Made by a program: the position numbers and the translations under genes. From Catonia carolina (lineage: Eukaryota > Arthropoda > Insecta > Hemiptera > Achilidae), in NCBI GenBank assembly GCA_035578175.1, contig JAQMRL010000003.1, forward strand, positions 22,983,419 through 23,047,418: 64,000 nt of DNA, written 5' to 3'. Below are positions 37,089-47,470 of the stretch, piece after piece. Position 1 is the first letter of the stretch; each line of letters opens with the position of its first letter. The notes under the pieces are model-generated. The model searched no databases, was not told the DNA's origin, and worked only from the letters and a program-made list of their open reading frames with translations.

Positions 37089-37200
37089 TCTCTTGCCTAT
37101 AAGAATATAGTATAGGAAGGAAAGTATTGTTTTCATGTCGATTTTTAGAAACCGAGTTTTCACCAGATATGTCCTAAAATACTCATGATTAAAATAAGGA
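37089..37200 (+). repeat. TTGCCTATATGAATATA repeat family, second copy
   Basis: It shares with 9858-9990 the TCTTGCCTATA start, the AAGTATTGTTTTCATGT segment, GATTTT and CCTAAAATACT. Confidence 0.55.
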
Positions 37201-37889
37201 TATGTTTTTTTGATTTCTTTTTTTTGTTTAACGTCCGGCTGTTCTGCAATTACTTGAAATGATTTTTTGTGACTATGAAAATATGCCTTGCCTGAATTTG
37301 ATTCGAATCCAAGACGGCATATGTTTTTTGAGGTTAGTTGTTTGTTTATTTCTAATGTTTTATTACTAATGTTAGGTTATATTGGTCATTATTTGCATTG
37401 GCAAGAGAAAGTTTCTGTGATTTTTTCTCACCAGATTTTTATTATAGGATTTATATATCATCGTAAATTTATACGAAATTCCCTGAAGTTTTCAATTTTA
37501 AAAAAGCTACAAGAATGCTTTATTTTTTACATTGACTTCATCTGGTACATTCTTCAGCCTGAGGTTTTACGGGTTTTTAACCTTAAACTCCATCGTAAAT
37601 ATTTAAGTACTAATAGATACTTTAAATATTATAAATCAATGTACGTTTAAGTTTACATTATTGAAATACTTCTTGTTTAAATACGTAGCGTGTTTTTTAT
37701 TATTTAGAATACATAAAATGTATTGCCGTTGATACAATTTTTGAAAGGTAAACACTTATAAGTTTGCTTATTTTGAATATCTCTGCATTGTGTAATACAT
37801 TTCAATTGTCTAGTAGTTTAGTTTCATACTGAAGTTTTATTGCGTTCAATTATTTTATTAGGGTATTGTTTCTTGTACAGAACCAATTT
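37201..37889. other. Unassigned stretch
   Basis: A 120-codon frame at 37288-37650 is rich in F, I, Y and K with no recognised motif. It is probably chance. Confidence 0.4.
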
Positions 37890-38128
37890 TATACTACGTG
37901 AGGTGACTTTAGACGTTTCTGGAAGCTCTTTTTGCAGCCCACATTTTCAGCATAAGTTCATTGTAGGATTTTCTCCTTCTCTCAGCTTACCTGCTGTCCT
38001 ATTTGTGCTCTTAATGAAAGCCCTTAAACTCCGTAATTAGTTGTCTGAATTTGGGTTGCTTCAATGAATTGTTTTAGTTTATTCTGCTTTTCTCAATATC
38101 CTTTCTGATTTCTTTAAACCTACGACAC
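37890..38128 (-). pseudogene. LINE C-terminal tail fragment
   Basis: The reverse complement aligns with 28550-28805 and 53585-53815. Shared blocks include the cluster that corresponds to GTCACCTCA at one end and GATATTGAGAAAA at the other. It is highly diverged, so no open sense frame remains. Confidence 0.6.
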
Positions 38129-38492
38129 CTAAGTTTTATTTTTAGTATCTCAAAAACGTGTTTTGTCAACCGGTCGTCATCCTGTTCAGGGTTGTTTTTT
38201 GTATAATTAATTAAATCTTACTAAATATTTACTGAAAGGTTTATTTAACTGATTGTACATGATTCTTAAAAGTTTTTTTTTTTTTTTTTATTACACAATA
38301 TTTTATGTACAATCTGCTTAATAGCAATAAGTACAATTGATCAAATGAATAATTCACATAAAAGGATAAAAACCCAATGGTTTACCCTATATAGGAAGCA
38401 ATATTTTTAAAAATATCGTTATATCAAGTGTAGTTTTATATGATGGTTTATATGTTTGTGTAAGAGTAAGTGCTTGTGTTTGTGTGTGTTTT

Positions 38493-41162
38493 TTAGAATC
38501 TGAAAGGTAAATCTAGAGGATCAAATCTTTGAAGTCTACGTAATGTGTCACTGTTGTCCAAGAGATTAACTGCCAGAAAGTTCTCATGATTGTTTAATTT
38601 TGAAATGTACTTATCACTAAATTCACTGATCACTTCTTTGATTGGTTTGATGTTACAGTCTTCATGGATTCGCGAGTTGTTGACGTACCAAGGAACAGCT
38701 AGTATTGTCCTGAGGGTCTTGGATTGGAAACTTTGTAAAATTTCAATATTTGAATTTGACGCAGTTCCCCAAAGCTGTATACCATACGTCCAAATTGGTT
38801 TTAGTATCGTTTTGTACAACAATAGTTTGTTATCTATCGAAAGTTTAGATTTATTTCCAATTAACCAAAAATGTTTGCTGAATTTAATGTTGAGTTGTTT
38901 GCGTTTAGTTCTTATGTGTTTAGCCCATGTAAGTCTTTTATCCAAATGCATCCCTAAATATTTGACGTCGTCATTTTGTGGAATTTGGATACCATTAAGC
39001 GTTACTGGTGGACATGTGTTCCTCTTTAAAGTAAATGTGACATGATTCGATTTTCCTTCGTTAACTTTAATCTTCCACTTACTTAACCAGTGTTCAATTT
39101 GTATTAAACTGTGTTGTAATTTTTCCGAAGCAAACACTGAGTTACCATCAGAAGCTAGAATAGCAGTGTCATCTGCAAATGTAGCGGTGAGAACATCATT
39201 TCCATTCGGTAAGTCTGATGTATAAATAGTGTAGAGAACAGGTCCAAGAACACTTCCTTGAGGGACACCAGCTTTTATTGATTTCAAATCAGTAATTGTA
39301 TCATTTAATTTAACTTGGAACATTCTTTCCGTAAGATATGAACGTAAGATACGATAAAAATTTCCTGGGAGTTTTTCTTTAATTTTGTATAGAAGTCCTG
39401 TATGCCATACGCGATCAAATGCTTGTTGAACATCCAAGAAAACGGCAGAACAATATAATTTATTCTCAAAACTGTTTCGGATTTCTTTAACTAAGCGATG
39501 AACTTGTTCAATCGTTGAATGTTGTTTTCGAAACCCAAATTGATGGTTTGGAATTAAATTATTATTTTCAAGATGAGGACTTAACCGTAGAAGAAACATT
39601 TTTTCGAATAATTTTGAAAGGATGGGAAGAAGACTTATAGGGCGGTAAGATGAAGATACTGATGGAGGTTTACCAGGTTTTTGAAGCATTATTATTTTAG
39701 CTACTTTCCACTGATACGGCACGTAATTTAGACGGAGAACAGCATTAAATATTAGTAATAAAACTACTAGTCCTTTACGAGGGAGTTCTTGAAGAATATT
39801 TCCAGTGATAAAATCATAGCCTGGAGCTTTCGCTGGATGAAGGTTCTTAACACCTTGTTTTAATTCTTGTAACGAAAAATGAATTGGAGGCAAGTTATTT
39901 TGCATTTCTTCACAAAGAAACCTTTGCATTATAAGTTCATCATGTGCATGACCCAAATCATTGAAAGGTGTAAATCGATCTTCCAGTTCTTGAGCAAATA
40001 ATTTTGCTTTCTCTTCATCAGTTCTTGCCCAGGTGTTGTCAGCCTTTCTTAGGGGAGGAATGCCTTTAAACGTACGTTTTATTTTTTTAGTGGCTTTCCA
40101 CAACGAATAATCAGTATCATCATATGGAGATAAGTTTTTTAAATAATTTTGAAAAGTTTCATTCCTAAAATCAGATATCATTTCTTTTAAATTACGGCAA
40201 GCAATATTAAAATTTCTTTTATCTCGCTGGTTTCTACTATATTGCCAAATTCTTCGAAGTCGCCTTTTTTCTTCAATTTTTCTTTTAATTGTAGTAGGAA
40301 AATCAAGGAAACAATTGTCTTCATTTTCACTTGGAGTTGACTGCCATGCGCACTTTTGAAATGTTTTGTTTACATAATTTATTGCTACTTCAATATCTTC
40401 AGGCGTTCGAAGGGGAATGTTTGATATTAAATCCCTTTCCACCATGTCTTTAAAATTACGCCAATCTGTCTTTCTGGTCGTAAGTTTGAATTGTTTTTCA
40501 TTACGGATTGCACCAGAACTTACTGTCGCTATTACAGGAGAATGGTCAGAACTTAGATCTGCACAAGAATTTACACGTATATAATTTGGTGATATTCCTT
40601 TAGTAATTAGAAAGTCTAAAAGATCTGGTATTCTATTGTTATCACTAGGCCAATATGTTGGTTCACCAGTTGAGAGAGCCTGTAAATTTAGATCTGTAAC
40701 AGCTTTATATAATTCTCTTCCGCGAGGTGTGTTGAGACGTGAGCCCCAGGACTGGTGTTTGGCGTTGAAGTCACCACCTGTTATAAATCTGTTACCTAGC
40801 GTATTAAAAAAAATTTGAAATAGGTTTTTGCTTATGTTATGTCGTGGAGGACAGTAGATAGCTGATATTACTAATGGTCCATTCCAGTCTTCTACACAAA
40901 CACTCGTTGCTTGGATATGAGCAGTCTTATAAGCTGGTAACTCGTAATGTTTTATGCTCTTACGAATTAATATGGCACTTCCAGCATGAGCTCTTCCATC
41001 GGGATGCTTGGTGTCATAAACATTAAAATTTTGTAATTTAAAATGACTTCTCTCGGTGAAATGTGTTTCTGATATAAGAAGAATATCCACTTTATTTAAA
41101 GTAATAAACATTTCTAGCTCTCTAGTATGTTGCGAAAGACCATTTGCATTCCAGATGATCAT
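38493..41162 (-). CDS. Jockey ORF2 polyprotein: endonuclease plus reverse transcriptase
   Basis: An intact 889-codon frame. The APE-type endonuclease occupies about residues 1-215: WNANGL at 4-9, SETHF with Glu32, GGDFNA with Asp131 and Asn133, LDFLI with Asp183, and SDHSP at 205-209, so all catalytic landmarks are present. The RT follows: YRPISLLP at 506-513, GFRKQHST at 543-550, motif A LDVQQAFD with Asp577, motif B GVPQGSVLGP at 632-641, and motif C FADD at 662-665. YLGMHLDKRLTW and PIWTYGIQLWG mark the C-terminal region. The protein nicks target DNA and reverse-transcribes the element's RNA. The ATG lies 14 bp after the ORF1 stop. No stop or missing catalytic residue is seen, so this ORF could still act in trans if transcribed. 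Confidence 0.96.
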   Translation of the reverse strand: MIIWNANGLSQHTRELEMFITLNKVDILLISETHFTERSHFKLQNFNVYDTKHPDGRAHAGSAILIRKSIKHYELPAYKTAHIQATSVCVEDWNGPLVISAIYCPPRHNISKNLFQIFFNTLGNRFITGGDFNAKHQSWGSRLNTPRGRELYKAVTDLNLQALSTGEPTYWPSDNNRIPDLLDFLITKGISPNYIRVNSCADLSSDHSPVIATVSSGAIRNEKQFKLTTRKTDWRNFKDMVERDLISNIPLRTPEDIEVAINYVNKTFQKCAWQSTPSENEDNCFLDFPTTIKRKIEEKRRLRRIWQYSRNQRDKRNFNIACRNLKEMISDFRNETFQNYLKNLSPYDDTDYSLWKATKKIKRTFKGIPPLRKADNTWARTDEEKAKLFAQELEDRFTPFNDLGHAHDELIMQRFLCEEMQNNLPPIHFSLQELKQGVKNLHPAKAPGYDFITGNILQELPRKGLVVLLLIFNAVLRLNYVPYQWKVAKIIMLQKPGKPPSVSSSYRPISLLPILSKLFEKMFLLRLSPHLENNNLIPNHQFGFRKQHSTIEQVHRLVKEIRNSFENKLYCSAVFLDVQQAFDRVWHTGLLYKIKEKLPGNFYRILRSYLTERMFQVKLNDTITDLKSIKAGVPQGSVLGPVLYTIYTSDLPNGNDVLTATFADDTAILASDGNSVFASEKLQHSLIQIEHWLSKWKIKVNEGKSNHVTFTLKRNTCPPVTLNGIQIPQNDDVKYLGMHLDKRLTWAKHIRTKRKQLNIKFSKHFWLIGNKSKLSIDNKLLLYKTILKPIWTYGIQLWGTASNSNIEILQSFQSKTLRTILAVPWYVNNSRIHEDCNIKPIKEVISEFSDKYISKLNNHENFLAVNLLDNSDTLRRLQRFDPLDLPFRF

Positions 41163-41176
41163 TTTATAACTGAGAT

Positions 41177-43007
41177 TTATATTTTAAGTTTTGAAATAAG
41201 AGTTGTCAAAAGATTGACAAGCGTGTTCACTTGTTCTGCCTGTTTTAGCATCATGTTTTCAATTTTGCTAAAGGTGAGTTGCATTACTTGCATTAAATTG
41301 TTATTGTTTTCTAAATTTTCACTTGCATCATTATTACTACGATTATGAAAAGTACTATTAGCATTAAAATCTTTAGTAATTCTGGAATAAGAAATACCTG
41401 GTTGAACTCGATTACTTAAAGTAACATTTGATTGAGCTTTTCCGCTGTCAAATATCGTTGGAGTAATTAGAGGTTTGGATCGAAAAAATTTATTTTTTAT
41501 TATATCTTGATAAACTTTACACCCCTTGTAGCTTGCTGGATGTTCTTCTCCACAATGAATACATTTAGCTTTAGTTGTAACTGGAATTTTACAGCTCATA
41601 GATTCATGATTTTCTCCACATTTTACACACCTTGGACTGTGATGACAATATCCCTGCGTATGAAAGTATCTTTGGCAACGCTTACATTGTGGTATGTTAT
41701 TTGACCTTTTATGTGGTGGTTCAAATTCTACTTTTAAGTTAAGTAAATATTTCACAATCCTAGGATTGTGCAAGGGAGAATAGCAATCCGGAAATTGAAC
41801 CCGATTTTATGGTCTGCAAAAATGCACATGAATACAAAAGTCCAGTTGTACCACACTATTGTGGAGCCAATAACAACTTATGGGGCAGAGTGCTGGCAAA
41901 TAACGTCAAAAATAGACAGCCAGCTTAAAGCAATTGAAATGGACTTTCTGCGCCGTTCATGTAGAGTGTCCAGGTTGGACCATATCCGGAATGACGACAT
42001 CAGGAAAAGAGCTCATGTGGAAGATACCATTGTGGATAGGATAGAGAGACGACAACTGATATGGTATGGTCATGTGCAGAGAATGGGTGATGAGAGGTGG
42101 CCAAAAAGAATGTTGTCTTATGTCCCAACCAACAGAAGGAAGAAAGGTAGACCAAGGAAAACGTGGAAAAAGGGAATACAGGAAGCCATGAGGGAGAGAG
42201 GGATGGATGAGGGTGATTGGGAGGATAGAAGAGAGTGGAGATTGAAGTGCGGGAAGCGGCGCCGGCCGTAGGAACCCCGGAAAAAAAAAAAAAAAAAAAA
42301 AAATATTTCACATTATAAATTTCTTTATTGCTACTACGTGGTTCAAGGTCAACAAAGAACAACGACAATTTTTCTTTGGTTTGTCTATGCAGAATGTTCG
42401 TTACATTTCTGACTTCATGCCCGAGTGATGTTAGTGCTTCTTTAATATCTTGCGGGTCCGTAGAATGATGAACATTACGAAGCACAACTCTATATGCCCT
42501 CAAATGTCGCGGTTGATATGAATGAAATTGCACATTATTGTTTTTTAACATACGAAATATGACTTCATGGATTGAAAGATTTTTAGCATTAATTTTTATC
42601 GTATCCCTGCCAATAGTTTTAATAACGTAATCTTGAGAAGTAACTACTTTATTTAGATCTCTATTCAAATCTGAAATTGAAAGAACTCCCGGGATAAATA
42701 TTGGTGGTGGTCTTGGTTCTATCTTTTTATTTTCTTCTTGATCCACATTTACACTATTTAATATATTAAAGTTATTGGAAAGGGTTAAGTTATCTTGCAT
42801 ATCTTTCTTACTAGTTTTTGGATTATTACTATCATTTATGTTGGCTGAATTGGTTCTTTTTCTTCCTTTATAATTAACTTCCTGCCATCCGACAGCAGCT
42901 GTTTCATGCAATAAAGAAGAAGACCGTAATCGGGGATCACGTATTGAAGAAGAAGAAGCATTATTCGTTACAGCTGACTGATCATCACAACTAATATCGG
43001 TTGCCAT
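41177..43007 (-). pseudogene. Jockey ORF1 (gag-like) split by a LINE insertion
   Basis: The native coding parts are 43007-42313 and 41756-41177. The ATG at 43007 has a better context (GCCATGG) than the upstream in-frame ATG at 43064. The first part ends with a PRE_C2HC-like region (YRVVLRNVHHSTDPQDI, then LGHEVRNVTNILHR). The second part carries three zinc-knuckle-like clusters, CKRC...H...CH, CVKCGENHESMSC and CIHCGEEHPASYKGC, which in this family bind the RNA. The insert plus one TSD copy is 556 bp, and the flanking codons are in phase across it. Apart from the insertion no defect is visible. Confidence 0.92.
41757..42303 (+). mobile_element. 5'-truncated LINE copy nested in Jockey ORF1
   Basis: Inserted opposite to its host, with a 12-bp TSD AAATATTTCACA at 41745-41756 and 42301-42312 (the tail A's merge with the second copy). 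The open frame from about 41759 to 42271 contains YHTIVEPITTYGAECW, IERRQLIWYGHVQRMG, RWPKRML and NRRKKGRPRKTW, the post-RT C-terminus of an RTE-like LINE, and stops just before the poly-A tract at 42281. It has a long perfect A-tail, a perfect TSD and no stops, so it is among the youngest events in the window. Confidence 0.95.
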
Positions 43008-43274
43008 GGCAACAAAAACACAATCCCAAAACTTGGTTGACTTTTTAAAAAAGTAACCTAACAATTATTAACTTTAAATAAAACAAATAAAAATAATAAA
43101 TATGGAAAATCGTTCATAAACAAATTAATAAAAAATGAGTAACTCACATTTTTATTTAACGTCCACAAACAAAACAATCCTTCAATTAAATTGTTTTAAT
43201 AGAATTCAGAAGAATATTAATCGTACAAGTACCACGTGTTATTCCACAGCCACTCATATAATCGCTCTTAAAAG

Positions 43275-44615
43275 TTAAAAAAAATTTTAACGGATACTGT
43301 TACACACATAACAACAACTTAGTTTATCGGCTGATTCATACTAGTTAATCAAGTTGAGCATTTAAATTGTAATCAGACACCAGTGGATTGTAACCACAGA
43401 TGTTTGTAAACCAATTAATTAACAAAAGAATTTGAGTAGATTAATCCAAAGATGAATTTTTTCCAACAAAAATATCATACGTAAACAGAAGCAGTTTCAT
43501 TCATAATTTTTATCATCATTGTTAAAGAACAAAATTACAACCATCTTATGAATGATAATTGGACGTAAAGTAATATATATTATATTAATAGAACAGTAGA
43601 CGTTTCAAATAAACTTTATTATTTAAGTAGTTAAACGCACCACAAACAAGTTTCATTGGAATTTAAATCAACCTAAAGTAGACCTCACTGGTACAAGAGG
43701 AAACCGACGTCCAATTTCAGCCCATTTGGAAAATGGTCTGAATGTGTTTATTAGATTTTAATAGAAGTGTAAATTAGCAATTTCGATAATTACCATTACT
43801 ACTAAAGGGTAATTGGCGCTTAAGTGCTTTCCATCCTCCTAACCTACCCCTTTCCCATGAAGCCCTATATAGATTGAATTGACGATGATAGTGAAGCAGT
43901 ACCACTGAAAAGGAACAAACCCCAAATACGTCGTGCATCCTATAGGTCTATGGTTACAGGGCGGGAAAGCAGTGGCAACGCGATGCCCGGCTTGAATATT
44001 GATATAGTTTCTCCACCCCAACAATTCGCCGACACTTAACCCTTTCTATGCTTACAACCATCCTTTACTTTTCTCTCTCTTTTCATCTCTCTTGTACCCA
44101 TTCTCCCATCCTCTCTTTCTACGCTTGTGTACCCAACCGTTACTTAGTCACGTCTTTTGTACCTATAACGTGTTCAACATCCCATATAAATGCGGCGGCT
44201 ACATTTTTAACATACACTTTAGTTAATATAATAGTTTATAATAGCCCAACTGTATTAGAATTTCTGAATAACTTTCATGCCGAATGGTGTGAGTCTCTAA
44301 ATATTGTATAAACATGCAAAAGTTTTGTATTCGAACTTAATTTTAACAACTTCCAGTTTTTATGTGCTCATATTTCAGTCAAAAATATTGTATGTAGTTT
44401 ACTTAATATTTCCCAAAAATTTTTTTATGTCTGAATTTTTTATCTCTCTTTTTTACTTTTTAAATCTTAATTCATAGCTGTACTACTAAATTACAATTAG
44501 TGAATATGATGAAAAACATAAAACATGACTTTCATTAAGAGCTTAGAGAACAACATTACTCATCAGTAGGATTTCAAAGGGTTTTTTTAGATTAAATAGA
44601 ATTTATACAATTAAT
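43275..44615. other. Gene-free stretch
   Basis: AT-rich, with a more mixed part at about 43830-44170 that gives short frames without recognisable domains. Confidence 0.45.
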
Positions 44616-44618
44616 TTA

Positions 44619-44872
44619 ATTGAAGGGGCCAGGAGAAGACAGTGCTAACCCACAGTAACATAATTTTACGCAATGTCATTTAAAAGTTTACTGAATTCTA
44701 CAAAATCATGTTTTTGAATTTTTTCTTAAACATTTGTTTTTTTCTGTTCTGAAGATCGTAAGTATAGCATACTGATTAAAACGGGCTGTATATTTTATTT
44801 TTACAGAATATTTAAGAAAAATCATGCTGAAAATTTTGTGGGTTAGCACTTTCTTCTGCCAAACCCTTCAAT
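44619..44872. mobile_element. 254-bp MITE with 35-bp TIRs and a TTA TSD
   Basis: The ends are ATTGAAGGG...AGTGCTAACCCAC on the left (44619-44653) and its reverse complement on the right (44838-44872), 29 of 35 positions matching. TTA flanks both sides (44616-44618, 44873-44875). A 3-bp TWA-type TSD with inverted ends suggests a PIF/Harbinger-like non-autonomous element. The inside is non-coding. TSDs this short can occur by chance, so the superfamily is tentative. Confidence 0.75.
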
Positions 44873-44875
44873 TTA

Positions 44876-46329
44876 CAACAGCTTTCTGAAGACATCCTTT
44901 AAATTTATCTATTTAATTTTAAATCGGCTCTGAAATTATTCCGAAATTTTTCGGTGTTAAGTTACTCTGCTTAATCTTTTTTAGAGAGTTTTCTCTGCGG
45001 GTCGTCTAGTCAATTCTAATAAAATTTGGTGTGTTTTTAAGAATTAAAGTTTACCTATTAGAAATAAAATAATTAAATGAATATTTTAAAAATATACTTT
45101 TGTCAATCAGTCTTCAAGCGAAAGGTGAATTAAAATTTTAAGTAAAACCTTTTGTTAAAAATTATTTGACAATGTAACAAGCTAACTTCTAACCACAAAC
45201 ATAAATCTTATCACTAGATATCCCTATTAAGTTTTAAGTACATGAACAGAAAATCATAGAAACTATGCAGAACAGGAACTAGAAGAAAATAATACAGTTA
45301 ATTCGTGTTTGACCAAAATGTAAGAAAACAATGACGAAATCAAGTAGAAGATGAAAATAAGTTTTTTGAATAGTTGGTAATTTAGTGTACTAATATTTTC
45401 AATGATAAGATACTGGTTACAAGCGGAAAGGTAAGGCTAGAAACAAAAACTTAGAAGTTTAATGAAATTTATGAAATTAAAAAAAGTACGTAGTCATGAA
45501 AAGAGTGGTTAGTGAAAGGAACTTATCGCTGCAGCGACAAGGTAAAGCCCTTGGGATATGAATGAATGAGTAAAAATTATGTATTGACATGAACATCTTT
45601 AATTTTTGGATAACTGAGAGGAGAAGAATTTTTAAATGTAGATTCGCATAATACTACCGAGTGAATTTTGAATTATATTATAAAACAGTATAATACCGTA
45701 AAAATTTTAATTTAATATCACGAAAGAAATGAATAATTTTTACTTAACTTAATTTTGTAAATTGACTTTTACGACTCAAACTATATGCATTACTGTTTAT
45801 GACTTAAACTTTTCTTAAAATTGTACAAGACATAACCCAAACCTTAGTATCTAATATCTTCTTGCATCGTTTGGGTTAACTTTAACTTTTCTACTTCCTC
45901 TAGTTATATCTTTAACGATGCACATTGACTGTGTAAATTTAATCAAACTTTAGAAAAATAGAAATTTTCTATTTTTTATTAAAGTTTGTTTATTTAGAAT
46001 CTATTATCATCTTCATCATTGTCGTAAAACTGTTTTCATAAATTATTTATTATTTTTAAACTATTTTCCAAACTATTACATACTTCTAAACAGTTTCCTT
46101 TAAAGTTTCAGTCTTTTATCTACATACCACATAAATTTATAACGTAATTGCTGTAATGACATTTTATTTTTATCTTCGCTTTTTTAAATATAATTTATTG
46201 TTGTTTAAACGAATCGTATCACATATGGGTAAATTATGGATCTAACAAAATATAGAATTTTATTATTTTATTTTACTGGTTTTTTTCATGGGTTATTAAA
46301 TCAAATGTTTTGTTTTGATTTGCTGATTA
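44876..46329. other. Gene-free AT-rich stretch
   Basis: No recognised feature. Confidence 0.45.
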
Positions 46330-46673
46330 TTATTATTGCTACGGCGAATGAAAAAGACAGCGAAATTGTTCAGCATACTAAAATCGCGAAACCTACAATA
46401 TCTCGGTCATATCATGCGGGATGAGCGCAGGTATAAATTACTCCAACGCATCCTGCAAGGCAAAATCGACAGTAGGAAAAACCAGGACGAAAAAGAATTT
46501 CATGGATGGTCAACCAGACAGTATGCTACCAACAAAGTAAGCATCGCCATGATGTTGTCCAACCTTCGAAACAGAGAGGCACCCTGAGAAGAAGAAGAAG
46601 AAGAAGAAAAAGAAGAAGAAAAAGAAGAAGAAGAAGGAGAAGGAGGAGGAGGAGGAGGAGGAGAAGAAGAAAA
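46330..46673 (+). mobile_element. 5'-truncated RTE-like LINE with polypurine tail
   Basis: The frame 46336-46587 reads LFSILKSRNLQYLGHIMRDERRYKLLQRILQGK and ends SIAMMLSNLRNREAP, the post-RT C-terminus of the same broad subfamily as the decayed copy at 18600-19200. It is followed directly by an uninterrupted 88-nt purine tract (46586-46673) of GAA, AAGA and GGA units acting as the 3' tail. ATTATTATT occurs on both sides (about 46327 and 46674) and may be the TSD, but it is low-complexity. Confidence 0.8.
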
Positions 46674-46992
46674 TTATTATTTTATAAAAGAAATTTCTAA
46701 AAATGGTTCTACTGTTACAATAGTATTAATATATTATATTTCATTATAATCCGAAAGTTGTGATACATTTGGTATTGCTCTAAATATTTTAGAAGAAATA
46801 TAATTGTTGTAACTGGAAAATATCTAACTACATTTATCTCTTATGTCATGTTTAGTTCATTATAAATATAGTTATTAAAATAACCAGGAACAGTTAAAGA
46901 ATGAGAAAGAACGTTTACCAAAATTGAGAAGTAATTTCGTGACTTCACAACATCGTTAACTCATTACAACACTTAAAATTACACAACTAAAA
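46674..46992. other. Gene-free AT-rich stretch
   Basis: No recognised feature. Confidence 0.4.
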
Positions 46993-47103
46993 CATTTATT
47001 TCATGTTTTTTTCAGAGATGTAAACCTCATCTGTATGTTATGATAATTACAAGAGGTAACTATAATGAGATATAGAGGAGGTTTACATATCTGAAAAAAT
47101 AAA
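46993..47103. repeat. Imperfect long hairpin, miRNA-precursor-like
   Basis: The left arm (about 46993-47042) and right arm (about 47055-47103) pair through TTTATTT, CAGA-ATGTAAACCTC and several shorter blocks, with small mismatched bulges and a loop of roughly 12 nt. The longest run of exact pairing is ATGTAAACCTC. Length and bulge pattern are compatible with a pre-miRNA or a small decayed foldback element; neither can be chosen from sequence alone. Confidence 0.5.
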
Positions 47104-47154
47104 TGTAATGAATGTTTTAATTGTTCAGTTAAAACAACGTTACAAGAAAAACTA

Positions 47155-47470
47155 TACAAAACGTTGCACGTCAAATTTGAATTACATGGCAGTCCTCTCA
47201 TACAAAACATGTACACTAAGGCGATACCCGGTACTCAGTACAAACGTTTAAAACGCCTCTGGCCAAAGGATTTCCTTCTCGGTCAAGGAATCTTCTTGCC
47301 CAATTAAGCCTATAAGACTGCAAGCTCCTTGTAGTGATGATTGTACGCTCCAACAAGTAATTTAAGTTTTGGAACCTTTAACATCATATGTAAAAATTGT
47401 TACAATATTGTAATGACAGATACTTAATTTTCAATTAATATAATGTGTCAAAAACAAAACAAAAATTGTA
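47155..47470 (+). repeat. 3' end of a Jockey-like element (copy of 21805-22005)
   Basis: It shares with 21805-22005, in order, CAAATTTGAATTACATG, CTCTCATACAAAACATGTACACTA, GGCGATAC, the CTCTGGCCAA segment, AAGTTTTGGAAC and GTGTCAAAAA. The 47-kb copy has longer 3' UTR text. The first part corresponds to the last ORF2 codons and the rest to the 3' UTR. Both copies are frame-broken. Confidence 0.75.

Larger units (their letters stand above)
38273..43265 (-). mobile_element. Near-full-length Jockey-clade LINE, interrupted
   Basis: Read on the minus strand, the element has a 5' UTR (about 43265-43008), a gag-like ORF1, a pol ORF2, a 200-bp 3' UTR and a 17-nt poly-A tail (the T-run at 38273-38289). 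TCTTAAAAG flanks it at 38264-38272 and 43266-43274. This 9-bp match is my proposed TSD, and the 5' edge is only as certain as that. Removing the nested LINE leaves about 4.4 kb, which is usual for a complete Jockey element. ORF1 is split by an insertion, so this copy cannot express a complete protein set. Confidence 0.85.

Noticed and set aside
37288..37650. 120-codon hydrophobic frame, possibly a membrane protein
   Set aside because: Rich in F, I, Y and K as expected from AT-rich DNA, with no signal peptide pattern, no motif and no second copy.
38590..39045. 151-codon plus-strand frame
   Set aside because: Antisense shadow of Jockey ORF2.
42000..42290. C-terminal extension of the 354-codon minus-strand frame
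   Set aside because: After the poly-A boundary the frame reads antisense through the inserted LINE. Only codons upstream of 42313 belong to Jockey ORF1.
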